Assembly (NCBI RefSeq): GCF_003432485.1
Contig: NZ_QVNQ01000004.1
Span: 62,001 to 126,000 of the forward strand
Length of the DNA: 64,000 bases
Direction of reading: 5' to 3'
DNA from: Actinomadura spongiicola
GTDB taxonomy: Bacteria; Actinomycetota; Actinomycetes; Streptosporangiales; Streptosporangiaceae
The stretch's first letter is position 1. Each line of letters begins with the position of its first letter. Shown piece after piece: positions 35,901 through 43,495 of this stretch. The notes beneath the pieces are model-generated. The model was not told the DNA's origin and searched no databases. It was given only the letters and a program-made list of their open reading frames with translations. The position numbers and the translations under genes were made by a program.

Positions 35901-36081
35901 CGGCGTTGAACAGCTTCACCTGGGCCGCGTCGAGGTCGGCCGCGTAGACGTCGACCGCGGCGCCCGCGCCCGGGGGTCTCGGGGCCGCCTCGGCGGGAGT
36001 CGCCGCCAGCGTTCCGAGCAGGAGCGCGGCGGCGGCGAGGAGGGGGGTGAGTCTTCGATGTCGGAACAGCGTGCGCGACAT
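32938..36081 (-). CDS. Secreted M14 zinc carboxypeptidase, multidomain
   Basis: A 1047-aa secreted protease. A signal peptide (about residues 1-32) precedes a propeptide-like region. The M14 domain (about 120-440) carries the zinc motif HAREW (H187, E190), LNRNFPHKWG, the third zinc His in YLINYHSAAELLLHG, and the ITPEMAT segment likely holding the catalytic Glu. A Ca-like loop DNDGDGQITGADG sits before LNRNF. About 470-550 looks like a beta-sandwich; 560-760 resembles a flavodoxin/ThuA-like fold; 780-960 resembles the immune-inhibitor/MAM-type lectin domain. It probably trims proteins outside the cell. AGGGAGG precedes the ATG. Confidence 0.9.
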   Translation of the reverse strand: MSRTLFRHRRLTPLLAAAALLLGTLAATPAEAAPRPPGAGAAVDVYAADLDAAQVKLFNAAGLDREDVRFSKSKKKGGVHVEAVMSAAQAAALNRHGLGLTVKKVGGKDARQRAKAAAPKVFRPYTGPGNLREELLKVAADHSSIASAVDIGETVQGKPITAVRVTKDVARHKRTDRPVVVYQAAQHAREWITPEMVRRLLHHYVEGYGENAEITKIIDSTELWFVPVVNVDGYDLTFTEGFRLWRKNVRDNDGDGQITGADGIDLNRNFPHKWGYDNEGSSPQPASQTYRGKSPASEPETRAQMNLYKRLRPAYLINYHSAAELLLHGVGWQALTRSPDDVIHDALLGDIDHPAVPGYTPELGAQLYTTNGDTDGQADNHYGALSITPEMATCVTASRSDPDDEWEPENCGSVFEFPDDETLVQKEFQKNLAFALAVGKSAQNPDEPVSPVGRTTPDFETDAFTTSYGGSQEVASVIRRSLSHKQLHYRINGGREQTTRVHEWDGGERYGDENDLYYGEFRGQVRRQKPGDKVEVWFSGRKDGIRVVESKHFTYTVRDQQKADVLIIADEDYTGINPKYPAGTNKPRYAQQYADLVKSAKHKPLVWDIDKDGVPHDLGVLGHFDAAVWYLGDNRLTQDPADDPVKTYLGDQPDSQVADRAKDLVLSVRSYLNEGGKLLHAGETTGYYGPVSRLNGGGIFYGLKGHPEKPCVVTSNFRDDCELLSDDFFQYYLGAYDRQLVGAPTAFTGTDTPYKNLTSKLTGTPSNPLNEAGGFQVTSTVLPKDDFPQFKSWKAGDYTGAAAPTEPIEGQWYVAGAHEDASYRRLTRTVDLSTVTAAQAPTLQAQLSYSTETGYDNIIVEAHTAGAEDWTTLADKNGRTSTNVPTDCEQGYLLAMHPFLGHYLTGGNPCRNTGTSGQWNAITGNSNGWVPVAFDLSAYAGKKVEVSISYVSDPGSGGTGLFIDDTKITTSGGQPEAEGFESGLGPWAVKGAPPGSPGNTTEFVRAQAQIDAVSAVATRDTVLLGFGVEQAADQRALIARALDHLLD

Positions 36082-36120
36082 GGCGCCTCCCTGACGGCGA
36101 TCACAACGGGGGGTCGCGTG

Positions 36121-36149
36121 ATCTTCTGCCGAGGAAAGAAGGGTGTCAA
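36121..36149 (-). promoter_or_regulatory. Candidate promoter of the M14 peptidase gene
   Basis: On the minus strand TTGACA (36149-36144) and GAAGAT (36126-36121) are spaced 17 nt. The -35 is perfect and the -10 is weak (3 of 6). The predicted start near 36114 leaves a leader of about 33 nt before ATG 36081. Confidence 0.45.
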
Positions 36150-36418
36150 TGGGCCTTTAGTGCCTTATGCCGCATTCGGTCATTGCCGGGGTCGGCCACG
36201 GGGGCTCGGCGCCGGTCACGAGCAGGCGAACCGCCGAAACCGCCTTTCCGCCCTGGCCACTCCTGGCCCCTCGCGCGCCCGGTCCATGACGGAGCGGCCA
36301 CCTCCGGCCGGACGAGTTCCGCGGACTCCCAGCGACGATCCGCTTACACGAGGTAACGTCTCCTTTACCAAGAGTTGCCGGGAGCGCCTTTGCCCTCACT
36401 CTGGAGGAGGGAGACCGC
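36150..36418. other. Intergenic region between divergent genes
   Basis: Together with the promoter segment this 337-nt gap separates the M14 and SpoIIE genes. No gene is supported. GGTAA (36352-36356) and TTACC (36365-36369) form a short inverted repeat about 50 nt before the SpoIIE start and could be an operator. Confidence 0.5.
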
Positions 36419-38887
36419 GTGGTCATCGCCGACCTGCTGGGTGTCGCCCGGATGGCGGCCATCACCCTCGACGACGACGGCCGGATCGCCCACTGGGACG
36501 ACACCGCGACCGACCTGTTCGGCGTCGGACGGCGCGAGGCCGTGAGCCGCCCACTCGGTCTGCTGCTGCGGCTGCCGCCCGAGGTCCGCGGCGTCTTCGA
36601 GCCGGAGATCTTCGGACATGTGTGGTGCGGCGCCTGCACCGTTCCCCGCGTCGACAACGGCGAGCCCGTCGAGGTCGCCTGGTGGGTGTACCCGATCGAG
36701 GCGGGCGCCCCGTGCGGCGGCCGGAACGCGCCGGGCGACGGGAACCGGGACGTCCGCGTCCTCGCCCTGGCGGCCGACCTGCGCAGGCTTCGCACGGACG
36801 GTCCCGGCGTCACCATCGGCGACCAGCCCGTCGAAGCGCCCGACGGGTGCGCCCGGCGCGCGTCCGGGGCGCGGCTCCTGCGTGTCGAACCCGTGCTGGC
36901 CACACCGTCCGTGGAGCCCGCCTCCGCTCCCTACGCCGGGCCGTTCGCCGCCCGCCTGGCCGAACTGATGCCGGGCGTCGGGGCCGCCATGTCCGAATGG
37001 CTCGCCTCGCGGGTGCTCGGCCTCGGCTGCCCCGCCGTCTCGCTCGGGGTGACCGTCCCGCTGCCGATCGTCCCCTACACGGGACGTGCGACGCCCGTTC
37101 CGAACCCCGGCTCCGCCACGTCACGTCCGCAGCCGTCCCAAAGTTCACGCCCGGACGCGACGCGCCCGCCCCCCGACCCGAGTCCGTGCCCTGAGAAGGG
37201 ATTGGAGACGATGGCCGTGCGGGAACCCCTGACCTATCTCGGCGAGGCCGGACAGCAGATCGGCAGCTCGCTCGACCACCTGCAGACCGCCCGGACCCTG
37301 GCCGAGGTGCTCGTGCCGCGCCTCGCCGACTACGCCGCCGTCGAACTGCTCGAATGCGTCGCCACCGACTCGGCGCCGCCCGCCGCCCAGATCGACGAGA
37401 CCACGCAGATGCGCCGCGTCGCGGTCGTCCACAACGACGAGCCCGGACGCTGGGACGACGCCGTCCCCGCGGGCGAGCCCCTGCTGCTGCCGCCCGCCAA
37501 CCCGTTCGTCCAGGCCATGCGGACGGGACGTCCCGTCCACATCCCGCGCGTCGGGGCCAAACGGGCCGCCGAGCTGTCCGCCCTGCTGGGCGACCGCGAC
37601 CTGCGTCCGCTGTTCACCGGCCGGGCGCTGCTGGTCGTCCCGCTGATCGCGCGGGGACGGGTGCTCGGCACGTTGAAACTGCTCCGCAAACCCGACCGGC
37701 CCGCGTTCGGCGACCTCGACCTCGCCATGGTGGACGAGCTGGCCCGCCGCGCCGCGCTGTGCATCGACAACGGCCGCCTGTACCGGCGCGAGGTCCAGGT
37801 CGCCGAGGAACTCCAGCGCAGCATGCTGCCCGACGACCCGCCGGACGTCGCGGGCGCCCGCGTCCGATACCGCTACCGTCCCGCCGAGCAGGCCGTCAAC
37901 GTCGGCGGCGACTGGTTCGACGCCATCCCCCTGCCCGGCTGCCGGCTCGGCATCGTCGTCGGCGACGTGATGGGCCACGGCCTCACCTCCGCCGCGATCA
38001 TGGGCCAGCTGCGCACCGCCGTCCGGACCCTCGCCGCCGAGGACATGCGGCCCGCCCGGCTGCTGCGCCAGCTCGACGGCCTCGCCCGCCGCCTCGGCGA
38101 GGGCTACCTCGCCACCTGCCTGTACGCGGTGTACGACCCGGTCGAGCGGCGCTGCACGCTCGCCAACGCCGGGCACGTGCCGCCCGTCCTGGTGTCGGCG
38201 CTCGGCGACAGCCGCGTCCTGCCGCTCCCGTCCGGTGTGCCGATCGGTGTCGGCGGCGAGCCGTTCGAGGCGATGGAGATCGAGGTGGAGGACGGGGCAC
38301 AGCTCGTCCTGTGCACGGACGGCCTGCTGGAACGCCGCGACCGCGACATCGAACAGGGCCTCGCCGAACTGCGGGAACGCCTCGTCGACGCGACGACCGA
38401 CCTCGACCTGACCTGCGACTCCCTCCTCGACGGCCTCGCCGCGTCCACGCCCGCCGACGACATCGCCATCGTGGCGGTCGGCTTCGACGGGATCCCCAAG
38501 GACGACGTCGGCACCTGGTCCCTCGACCCGGAGCCGAGCACCGTTCCGTGGGTGCGCTCGCAGGTCGCCGGGAAGCTCGCCGAGTGGAACCTCGAAACGC
38601 TCACCGACACCGTCCAGCTGCTCGTCAGCGAACTCGTCACCAACGCGCTCGTCCACGGCGCGGGCGCCATCGATCTCCGCCTGATCAAGGGCCTGAACCT
38701 GCTCTGCGAGGTCTACGACGACGGCGCCGACCTGCCGAGACTCCGCCACGCCGACGCCACCGACGAGTCCGGCCGCGGGCTCCAGCTGGTCAGCCACCTG
38801 TCGTCCCGCTGGGGAACGCACCGCGCCGAACGGGGCAAGGTCGTCTGGTTCGAACACGACTTCCCCAGACCGCGCCCGCCGGGATAG
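36419..38887 (+). CDS. PAS-GAF-SpoIIE phosphatase with fused anti-sigma kinase domain
   Basis: An 822-aa one-protein partner switch. A PAS-like sensor lies at about residues 10-110, then a Pro-rich linker near 235-260. A GAF domain spans about 275-440, a SpoIIE/RsbU phosphatase about 465-670 (VNVGGDWFDAI, IVVGDVMGHG, DGLLERRD) and an RsbW-type histidine-kinase-like ATPase about 690-815 (LLVSELVTNALVHGAG, ESGRGLQLVSHLSSRWG). One polypeptide can thus bind or phosphorylate an antagonist and reverse it. GTG 36419 follows GGAGGAGGGAG by 5 nt. No sigma or STAS gene adjoins it, so its partners are elsewhere. Confidence 0.93.
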   Translation: MVIADLLGVARMAAITLDDDGRIAHWDDTATDLFGVGRREAVSRPLGLLLRLPPEVRGVFEPEIFGHVWCGACTVPRVDNGEPVEVAWWVYPIEAGAPCGGRNAPGDGNRDVRVLALAADLRRLRTDGPGVTIGDQPVEAPDGCARRASGARLLRVEPVLATPSVEPASAPYAGPFAARLAELMPGVGAAMSEWLASRVLGLGCPAVSLGVTVPLPIVPYTGRATPVPNPGSATSRPQPSQSSRPDATRPPPDPSPCPEKGLETMAVREPLTYLGEAGQQIGSSLDHLQTARTLAEVLVPRLADYAAVELLECVATDSAPPAAQIDETTQMRRVAVVHNDEPGRWDDAVPAGEPLLLPPANPFVQAMRTGRPVHIPRVGAKRAAELSALLGDRDLRPLFTGRALLVVPLIARGRVLGTLKLLRKPDRPAFGDLDLAMVDELARRAALCIDNGRLYRREVQVAEELQRSMLPDDPPDVAGARVRYRYRPAEQAVNVGGDWFDAIPLPGCRLGIVVGDVMGHGLTSAAIMGQLRTAVRTLAAEDMRPARLLRQLDGLARRLGEGYLATCLYAVYDPVERRCTLANAGHVPPVLVSALGDSRVLPLPSGVPIGVGGEPFEAMEIEVEDGAQLVLCTDGLLERRDRDIEQGLAELRERLVDATTDLDLTCDSLLDGLAASTPADDIAIVAVGFDGIPKDDVGTWSLDPEPSTVPWVRSQVAGKLAEWNLETLTDTVQLLVSELVTNALVHGAGAIDLRLIKGLNLLCEVYDDGADLPRLRHADATDESGRGLQLVSHLSSRWGTHRAERGKVVWFEHDFPRPRPPG

Positions 38888-38975
38888 CGACCGCATGTCG
38901 GCCATGCGAGCCAATTGTCCCATTCGCGCCAGTTAGTTTTCTCCGGGCCCGTCCGGTCTCATCGATATCGTTGAC

Positions 38976-39875
38976 ATGCGCCGAGGCCCCACGGGGGAAC
39001 AGTTGGGTGAGAAACTTACGCTGCCCGTTCCGGAAACGCTCTACGGCACCTACGCCGTGGCGCTTCCCGAGCCCATCACCGACCCCGCCCAGTTGGCCCG
39101 CGACGAGGTGGCCCGACGCACTGCCCCCCCGCTCCGCGACCGTGTCCTCGCCATGCTCGACAGCCCCATGCTCACCCTGGACCAGCGCCCGACGGCGGAC
39201 TTCCCACCGCTGCCCCGCGACCTCCTCGCCGCCTACGGCACCGCCACCTCCGACCTGGCGGCCATCGACACCGCCGCCCACCTCCTCGCCGTCCGCGCCG
39301 CCTACCGTCCGGGCCATCCCCCCGCGCACGAATGGTCGGCCCGCGCGGTCGCCGGCGCCGTCGCGGCCGCCCTGGCCACCCCGGTCATCGACGTGTTCAC
39401 CCCCCAGGTCCTCGTCTTAAGCCACCTCGAACGCTCCCTGCCCGGCCCGGACGGCACCGTCCGGCTCACCGATTGGATGCTCCTCCCGCACAGGTCCGGC
39501 CCACGCGGCTTCTTCTTCAGCACCAGGGGCCTCGCCCGATACGGCCTCCCCGAACTCCAGACCGAGGACGTCCCACCCGCCCTCGTGGTGGAGTGGGGCC
39601 GCCTCCTCAACGGCCTCGCGCTCCGCGTCCTCGAACTCTGGCTGGACGAACTGCGCGTCGACCAGCCGTCCGTCATCGACCTCCCCGAGATCGTGTCCGT
39701 GGGCCTCCGCGACATCGCCGCGGCCGAGGGTGCCGACGACCCGTCCCCCCGCGAGGTGGCCGTCCGACTCCGCCTCGACCGCTCCCCGGACCTCGCGCTC
39801 GTCGTCCTCCCGGCCGAGGACGACCTCGAATCCCTGTGCGCCACCCTCTTCGGCCCATCACAAAGCCACCGATGA
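38976..39875 (+). CDS. Unrecognised 299-aa protein
   Basis: A soluble protein with no membrane segment and no family I can name. It is Pro-, Leu- and Ala-rich with several regular helical stretches, for example LRDRVLAMLDSPMLTLDQRP and ALVVEWGRLLNGLALRVLELWLDELRV. A beta-rich part reads LTDWMLLPHRSGPRGFFFSTRGL. Codon use matches the neighbours, supporting a real gene. ATG 38976 lacks a clear ribosome site; TTG 39003, which follows GGGGGAA, is an alternative. It lies just upstream of the large repeat protein on the same strand and may be functionally linked to it. Confidence 0.7.
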   Translation: MRRGPTGEQLGEKLTLPVPETLYGTYAVALPEPITDPAQLARDEVARRTAPPLRDRVLAMLDSPMLTLDQRPTADFPPLPRDLLAAYGTATSDLAAIDTAAHLLAVRAAYRPGHPPAHEWSARAVAGAVAAALATPVIDVFTPQVLVLSHLERSLPGPDGTVRLTDWMLLPHRSGPRGFFFSTRGLARYGLPELQTEDVPPALVVEWGRLLNGLALRVLELWLDELRVDQPSVIDLPEIVSVGLRDIAAAEGADDPSPREVAVRLRLDRSPDLALVVLPAEDDLESLCATLFGPSQSHR

Positions 39876-39913
39876 CCTTGCCCATGATCTTGATCTGAGC
39901 GCAGGATCGACAC

Positions 39914-42496
39914 GTGAGATTCGGCCCGCGTGACCGTAGCCCCGACCCCGAGGACCCCGGCACCCCGGACCCCGACCCGACGCCACCTCCCGGCCCCTAC
40001 CCGGAGGACGTCCACGTGGCGGGCAGAAGCTCCACCCCCAGACCCGAACCGACCGTCACGGACTGGCAACCCGTCCAGCCCCCACCGCAACCGCCCACAC
40101 CGTCCGACCCGACCCCGCCCGACCACCCCCTGGCCTCCCAACCGTGGACCCCCCACACCCGCCCCCCATCGCCCGGTGGCTCACCGTCAAGTTGGGCGCC
40201 ACCCCGCCCACCCGAACCACCAACTGCCGAGACAGGGCGCCCGACATCGGGCGAACGCCAGACGCCGCCGCCGTTCGGGTCACCTGAGCCGTCGACCGGT
40301 GAGGCGTCGCAACCCGCGCCCCCCAACGTGCGCCCGTCCTCGGCCGGTGGCTCACCGTCGGGGTGGACGCCGCCCCGCCCGCCCGAGCCGCCCGTCGAAG
40401 GACCGCGGCCTCCAGAGTCGGGAGGACGACCGGCGCCTCCGCCGTTCGGGTCAGCTGAGTCGTCAAGCGGTGAGGCTTGGCGGCCTGTGTCCGCAGACCC
40501 GCGCCCGTCGTCGGCGGGTGGGTCACCGTCGGGTTGGGCGCCGCCCCGCCCGCCCGAGCCGCCCGTCGAAGGACCGCGGCCTCCAGAGTCGGGAGGACGA
40601 CCGGCGCCTCCGCCGTTCGGGTCAGCTGAGTCGTCAAGCGGTGAGGCTTGGCGGCCTGTGTCCGCAGACCCGCGCCCGTCGTCGGCGGGTGGGTCACCGT
40701 CGGGTTGGGCGCCGCCCCGCCCGCCCGAGCCGCCCGTCGAAGGACCGCGGCCTCCAGAGTCGGGAGGACGACCGGCGCCTCCGCCGTTCGGGTCAGCTGA
40801 GCCGTCGACCGGTGAGGCTTGGCGGCCCGCGTCCGCAGACCCGCGCCCGTCGTCGGCGGGTGAGTCACCGTCGGGTTGGGCGCCGCCCCGCCCGCCCGAA
40901 CCACCGACTGCCGAGGCAGGGCGTCCAGCGTCAGGTGAACGCCCGGCGGCTGCGCCGTTCGGGGTAACTGGGCCGTCAAGCGGTGAGGCTTCGGAGACGC
41001 GTCCGTCTGCGGGTGGTGGGTCAGCTTCGAGTTGGGTGCCGCATGGGACGGCCGAGTCGTCGACCGGTGGGGGAGGGCGGCGTCCAGTATCGGGCGAGCC
41101 TTCGGTGCCGGTGGGGGAGTCACCGGCGGCTCGGGCGCCTGCTGAAACGCCGACCGATGAGGGCACGGGGGCTTCGGCTTCGAATGTGCGGAACTCATCC
41201 GCCGGTGGGGCGTTGGGGTGGGCGCCGCGTGGCGCGACCGGATCGACGGGTGGCGAGGGAGCGCGGCCTTCAGCGTCGGGGGAGCAGCCGGCGGCTGCGT
41301 CGTTCGGGTCAGGTGAGCCGTCGAGCGGTGAGGCTTCGGAGTCCTTGGCTTCGGACGCGCGACCGTCGTCGGGCGGTGGGGCATCGTCGGGTTGGGTGCC
41401 GCATGGGGCGGCCGGGGCGTCGTCCGGTGGGGGAGGGCGGCGTTCATCATTGGGCGGGTCATCGGCGGCTGAGCCGTTGGCCGGTGGGGCTTCGGGGTCT
41501 TCAGGGTCGGGTGGACGGGCGTCGTCGGGGTGGAGGCCCCATGGGGCGGAGGAGGATCCGTTGTCCTGGGGGCTGCGCGACGCGGGGAGCGCGTCGCGGG
41601 AGGCGGGTGCCGGGGCGTCGGAGGCGCCGCCGTCATGGGGGCGGACCGGGGGACGTCACGAGCGGGTCGACGAGCCGTTCCTGCCCGGGAAGGGGTTGGC
41701 GGTCGCGCCGCCCTCGGTGACGGAGCCTGATCCGCTGCCGCGTCCGCGGGCGATCGTGGATCCGGGGCGGCGCCGGGCACAGGCGGACGCGTTCGTCGCC
41801 GAGTTCGTCGGCGGTGCGACCTGGCGGGCGACGCTCGCGGTGCTGGACGGAGCGTTCCCGGGGCTCGGCCTTGCGGCGACGCTGTCACGCCGGACCGATG
41901 AACTGTGGCGGATGGTGGACGCCGCCGACCGGAGGGCCGCGGTCAGGCTCGGTGTCCCGCTGTGGCTGGACGACGCGGGCATGGTGTTCGACCTCAGCGC
42001 CCACCTCGGTGTGCGCGCCGTCCGGGCGCCGCTGGCGGGGCGGACGGCGCCGCCGCGGGCGTCCAGGCCGTACGCGGGGGCGTTCGTCATCGACACGCTC
42101 GATCCGCTGCGGTACCACCGGGCCGTGGGCGGGCCGCGGGCGCCGCGTGCCCTGGCGGGTGACCATGTGCTGCCGGTGCCGGACGACGTCGAGGACGACG
42201 ACACCGGTGTCGTGATCGTCGCGAACCTGCGGTCGGCGGGGGTGCGGGTGCTGGACTCGGCGGCGCTGTGGCGGTACGCGAGCCAGATGATCACGGACAC
42301 GTTGCATGAGGCGGCGCGTCCGGAGACACGGGTTCGGGCGCGCAGGGCGCTGCGGGCGTTGCGGCATGTCGTCGTCGTCGACCCGGACCTCGGGCTCGGG
42401 CTGTGCCTCCAGGTCGACGTGGCGCGTGTGCCGCGGTGCCTGCTGGCGTTCGGCGTGGACCGGACGGAGGGCCTGTCGCGCTTCGTCCGGCCTTGA
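39914..42496 (+). CDS. Large Pro/Ser/Gly-rich repeat protein with novel C-terminal domain
   Basis: An 860-aa protein with two parts. Residues 1-630 are low-complexity, Pro-rich then Ser/Gly-rich, and include three near-identical 57-aa repeats (about residues 152-322) with a recurring PSSAGGSPSGWAPPRPPEPP core. Residues 640-860 form a compact, ordinary-looking domain I do not recognise, beginning RAQADAFVAEFVGGATWRATLAVLDGAFPGLG and ending VARVPRCLLAFGVDRTEGLSRFV. No signal peptide or membrane segment is seen, so the low-complexity part is probably a flexible cytoplasmic spacer. GTG 39914 has AGGA 7 nt upstream. Its TGA abuts the stop of the convergent gene. Confidence 0.75.
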   Translation: MRFGPRDRSPDPEDPGTPDPDPTPPPGPYPEDVHVAGRSSTPRPEPTVTDWQPVQPPPQPPTPSDPTPPDHPLASQPWTPHTRPPSPGGSPSSWAPPRPPEPPTAETGRPTSGERQTPPPFGSPEPSTGEASQPAPPNVRPSSAGGSPSGWTPPRPPEPPVEGPRPPESGGRPAPPPFGSAESSSGEAWRPVSADPRPSSAGGSPSGWAPPRPPEPPVEGPRPPESGGRPAPPPFGSAESSSGEAWRPVSADPRPSSAGGSPSGWAPPRPPEPPVEGPRPPESGGRPAPPPFGSAEPSTGEAWRPASADPRPSSAGESPSGWAPPRPPEPPTAEAGRPASGERPAAAPFGVTGPSSGEASETRPSAGGGSASSWVPHGTAESSTGGGGRRPVSGEPSVPVGESPAARAPAETPTDEGTGASASNVRNSSAGGALGWAPRGATGSTGGEGARPSASGEQPAAASFGSGEPSSGEASESLASDARPSSGGGASSGWVPHGAAGASSGGGGRRSSLGGSSAAEPLAGGASGSSGSGGRASSGWRPHGAEEDPLSWGLRDAGSASREAGAGASEAPPSWGRTGGRHERVDEPFLPGKGLAVAPPSVTEPDPLPRPRAIVDPGRRRAQADAFVAEFVGGATWRATLAVLDGAFPGLGLAATLSRRTDELWRMVDAADRRAAVRLGVPLWLDDAGMVFDLSAHLGVRAVRAPLAGRTAPPRASRPYAGAFVIDTLDPLRYHRAVGGPRAPRALAGDHVLPVPDDVEDDDTGVVIVANLRSAGVRVLDSAALWRYASQMITDTLHEAARPETRVRARRALRALRHVVVVDPDLGLGLCLQVDVARVPRCLLAFGVDRTEGLSRFVRP
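40368..40880 (+). repeat. Three tandem 171-bp in-frame repeats
   Basis: Copies at 40368-40538 and 40539-40709 appear identical, and the copy at 40710-40880 has a few substitutions. 171 bp is 57 codons, so the frame is kept. Flanking sequence contains diverged versions, which suggests older duplications followed by a recent expansion. Confidence 0.9.
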
Positions 42497-43396
42497 TCAC
42501 TCGTCGGGGCGCAGCCAGGACAGGTCGCTCTGCCGGTCCGTGGGAAGGGCGCGGATGAGGTCCACGAGTTGCCGCGGTGGCGCGGGCGGCGCGTCACCGT
42601 CCGGGACGACGCCGCAGACGAGCGCGTCCGCCGTTCCAGCGGCGGTGAACGGGCCGAACTGGACGACGCCGCCGCCGCGCAACGCCGCCAGCTCGGCGAG
42701 CAGCGCGTTGAGGGCGGTCGGATCGTCCGGCGAGTCCATGCCGCGGACGTGGGCGAGGAGGTCTTCGGCGAGCGCCTCGGGGCGGCGACCCGAGAGGTGG
42801 TACACCGTTCCGCGGTAGGTGCCGGTGGCCTGCGCGGCGCGCTGGTCGCGGACCCGGACCCGGAGCCCGTACTCGGCGGCGCAGCGCTCGTAGGCGCCGG
42901 CGAGCAGCGTCTCCGCCTCGCCCTCCTCGCTGAGCAGGACGCCGGTGACGACGCCCTCCTCGCGGTCCAGGCGGTCGAGCATCTCCCGGTGGAGTTCCAC
43001 GACGTCCCGCTCCACCGCGTCCAGCGAGCGGGCCAGCGCGCGCTGCGCCTCGCGGTCGAGGTCGAGACCCGCGACTTCGCCGGACAGGTCGCCGAACTGC
43101 TTCTCCAGCCGCTCCACCCGGCCGGTGATGGAGTCGAGCCGGTCGAGAAGATCGGTGGGCGGGTCCTCGGGGTGCTGCGGCGGGATCGGGATGCCGGCGG
43201 GTTCGGTCGCCTCGTCCACCACCGCCTTCAGCGTGTCGTGGCGGCGCGCCAGCTCCGACACCTGGCCACGCAGCTCACGCAGTTCCGCCTGGGCGCGGGG
43301 CAGCCGCTTGTCGGACGCCAGGTACAGTTCGCGTCCGGCGATCGCGAGGCAGAGCAGCACCAGGATCACGGTGGTCATGGTCACGACGATAACCAT
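42497..43396 (-). CDS. Membrane-anchored coiled-coil protein, unknown
   Basis: A 299-aa protein with an N-terminal hydrophobic segment (VTMTTVILVLLCLAIAG) and then long helical, probably coiled-coil stretches: LPRAQAELRELRGQVSELARRHDTLKAVVDE and RVERLEKQFGDLSGEVAGLDLDREAQRALARSLDAVERDVVELHREM. The C-terminal part, from VVTGVLLSEEGEAETL, is globular and unrecognised. ATG 43396 is chosen because the upstream extension to ATG 43480 has low third-position GC, unlike the rest; ATG 43378 is also possible. Topology suggests the coiled coil extends into the cytoplasm. Its stop abuts the stop of the repeat protein. Confidence 0.72.
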   Translation of the reverse strand: MVIVVTMTTVILVLLCLAIAGRELYLASDKRLPRAQAELRELRGQVSELARRHDTLKAVVDEATEPAGIPIPPQHPEDPPTDLLDRLDSITGRVERLEKQFGDLSGEVAGLDLDREAQRALARSLDAVERDVVELHREMLDRLDREEGVVTGVLLSEEGEAETLLAGAYERCAAEYGLRVRVRDQRAAQATGTYRGTVYHLSGRRPEALAEDLLAHVRGMDSPDDPTALNALLAELAALRGGGVVQFGPFTAAGTADALVCGVVPDGDAPPAPPRQLVDLIRALPTDRQSDLSWLRPDE

Positions 43397-43495
43397 CCGC
43401 GGCCCGATTAACCGAGAGCGCGGCGGATCTCGTCCGAATGGCCCGGCAATATCCGGTGGCGTGTCGCCACCGGAAACCATCGGGCGCGTTGCCGG

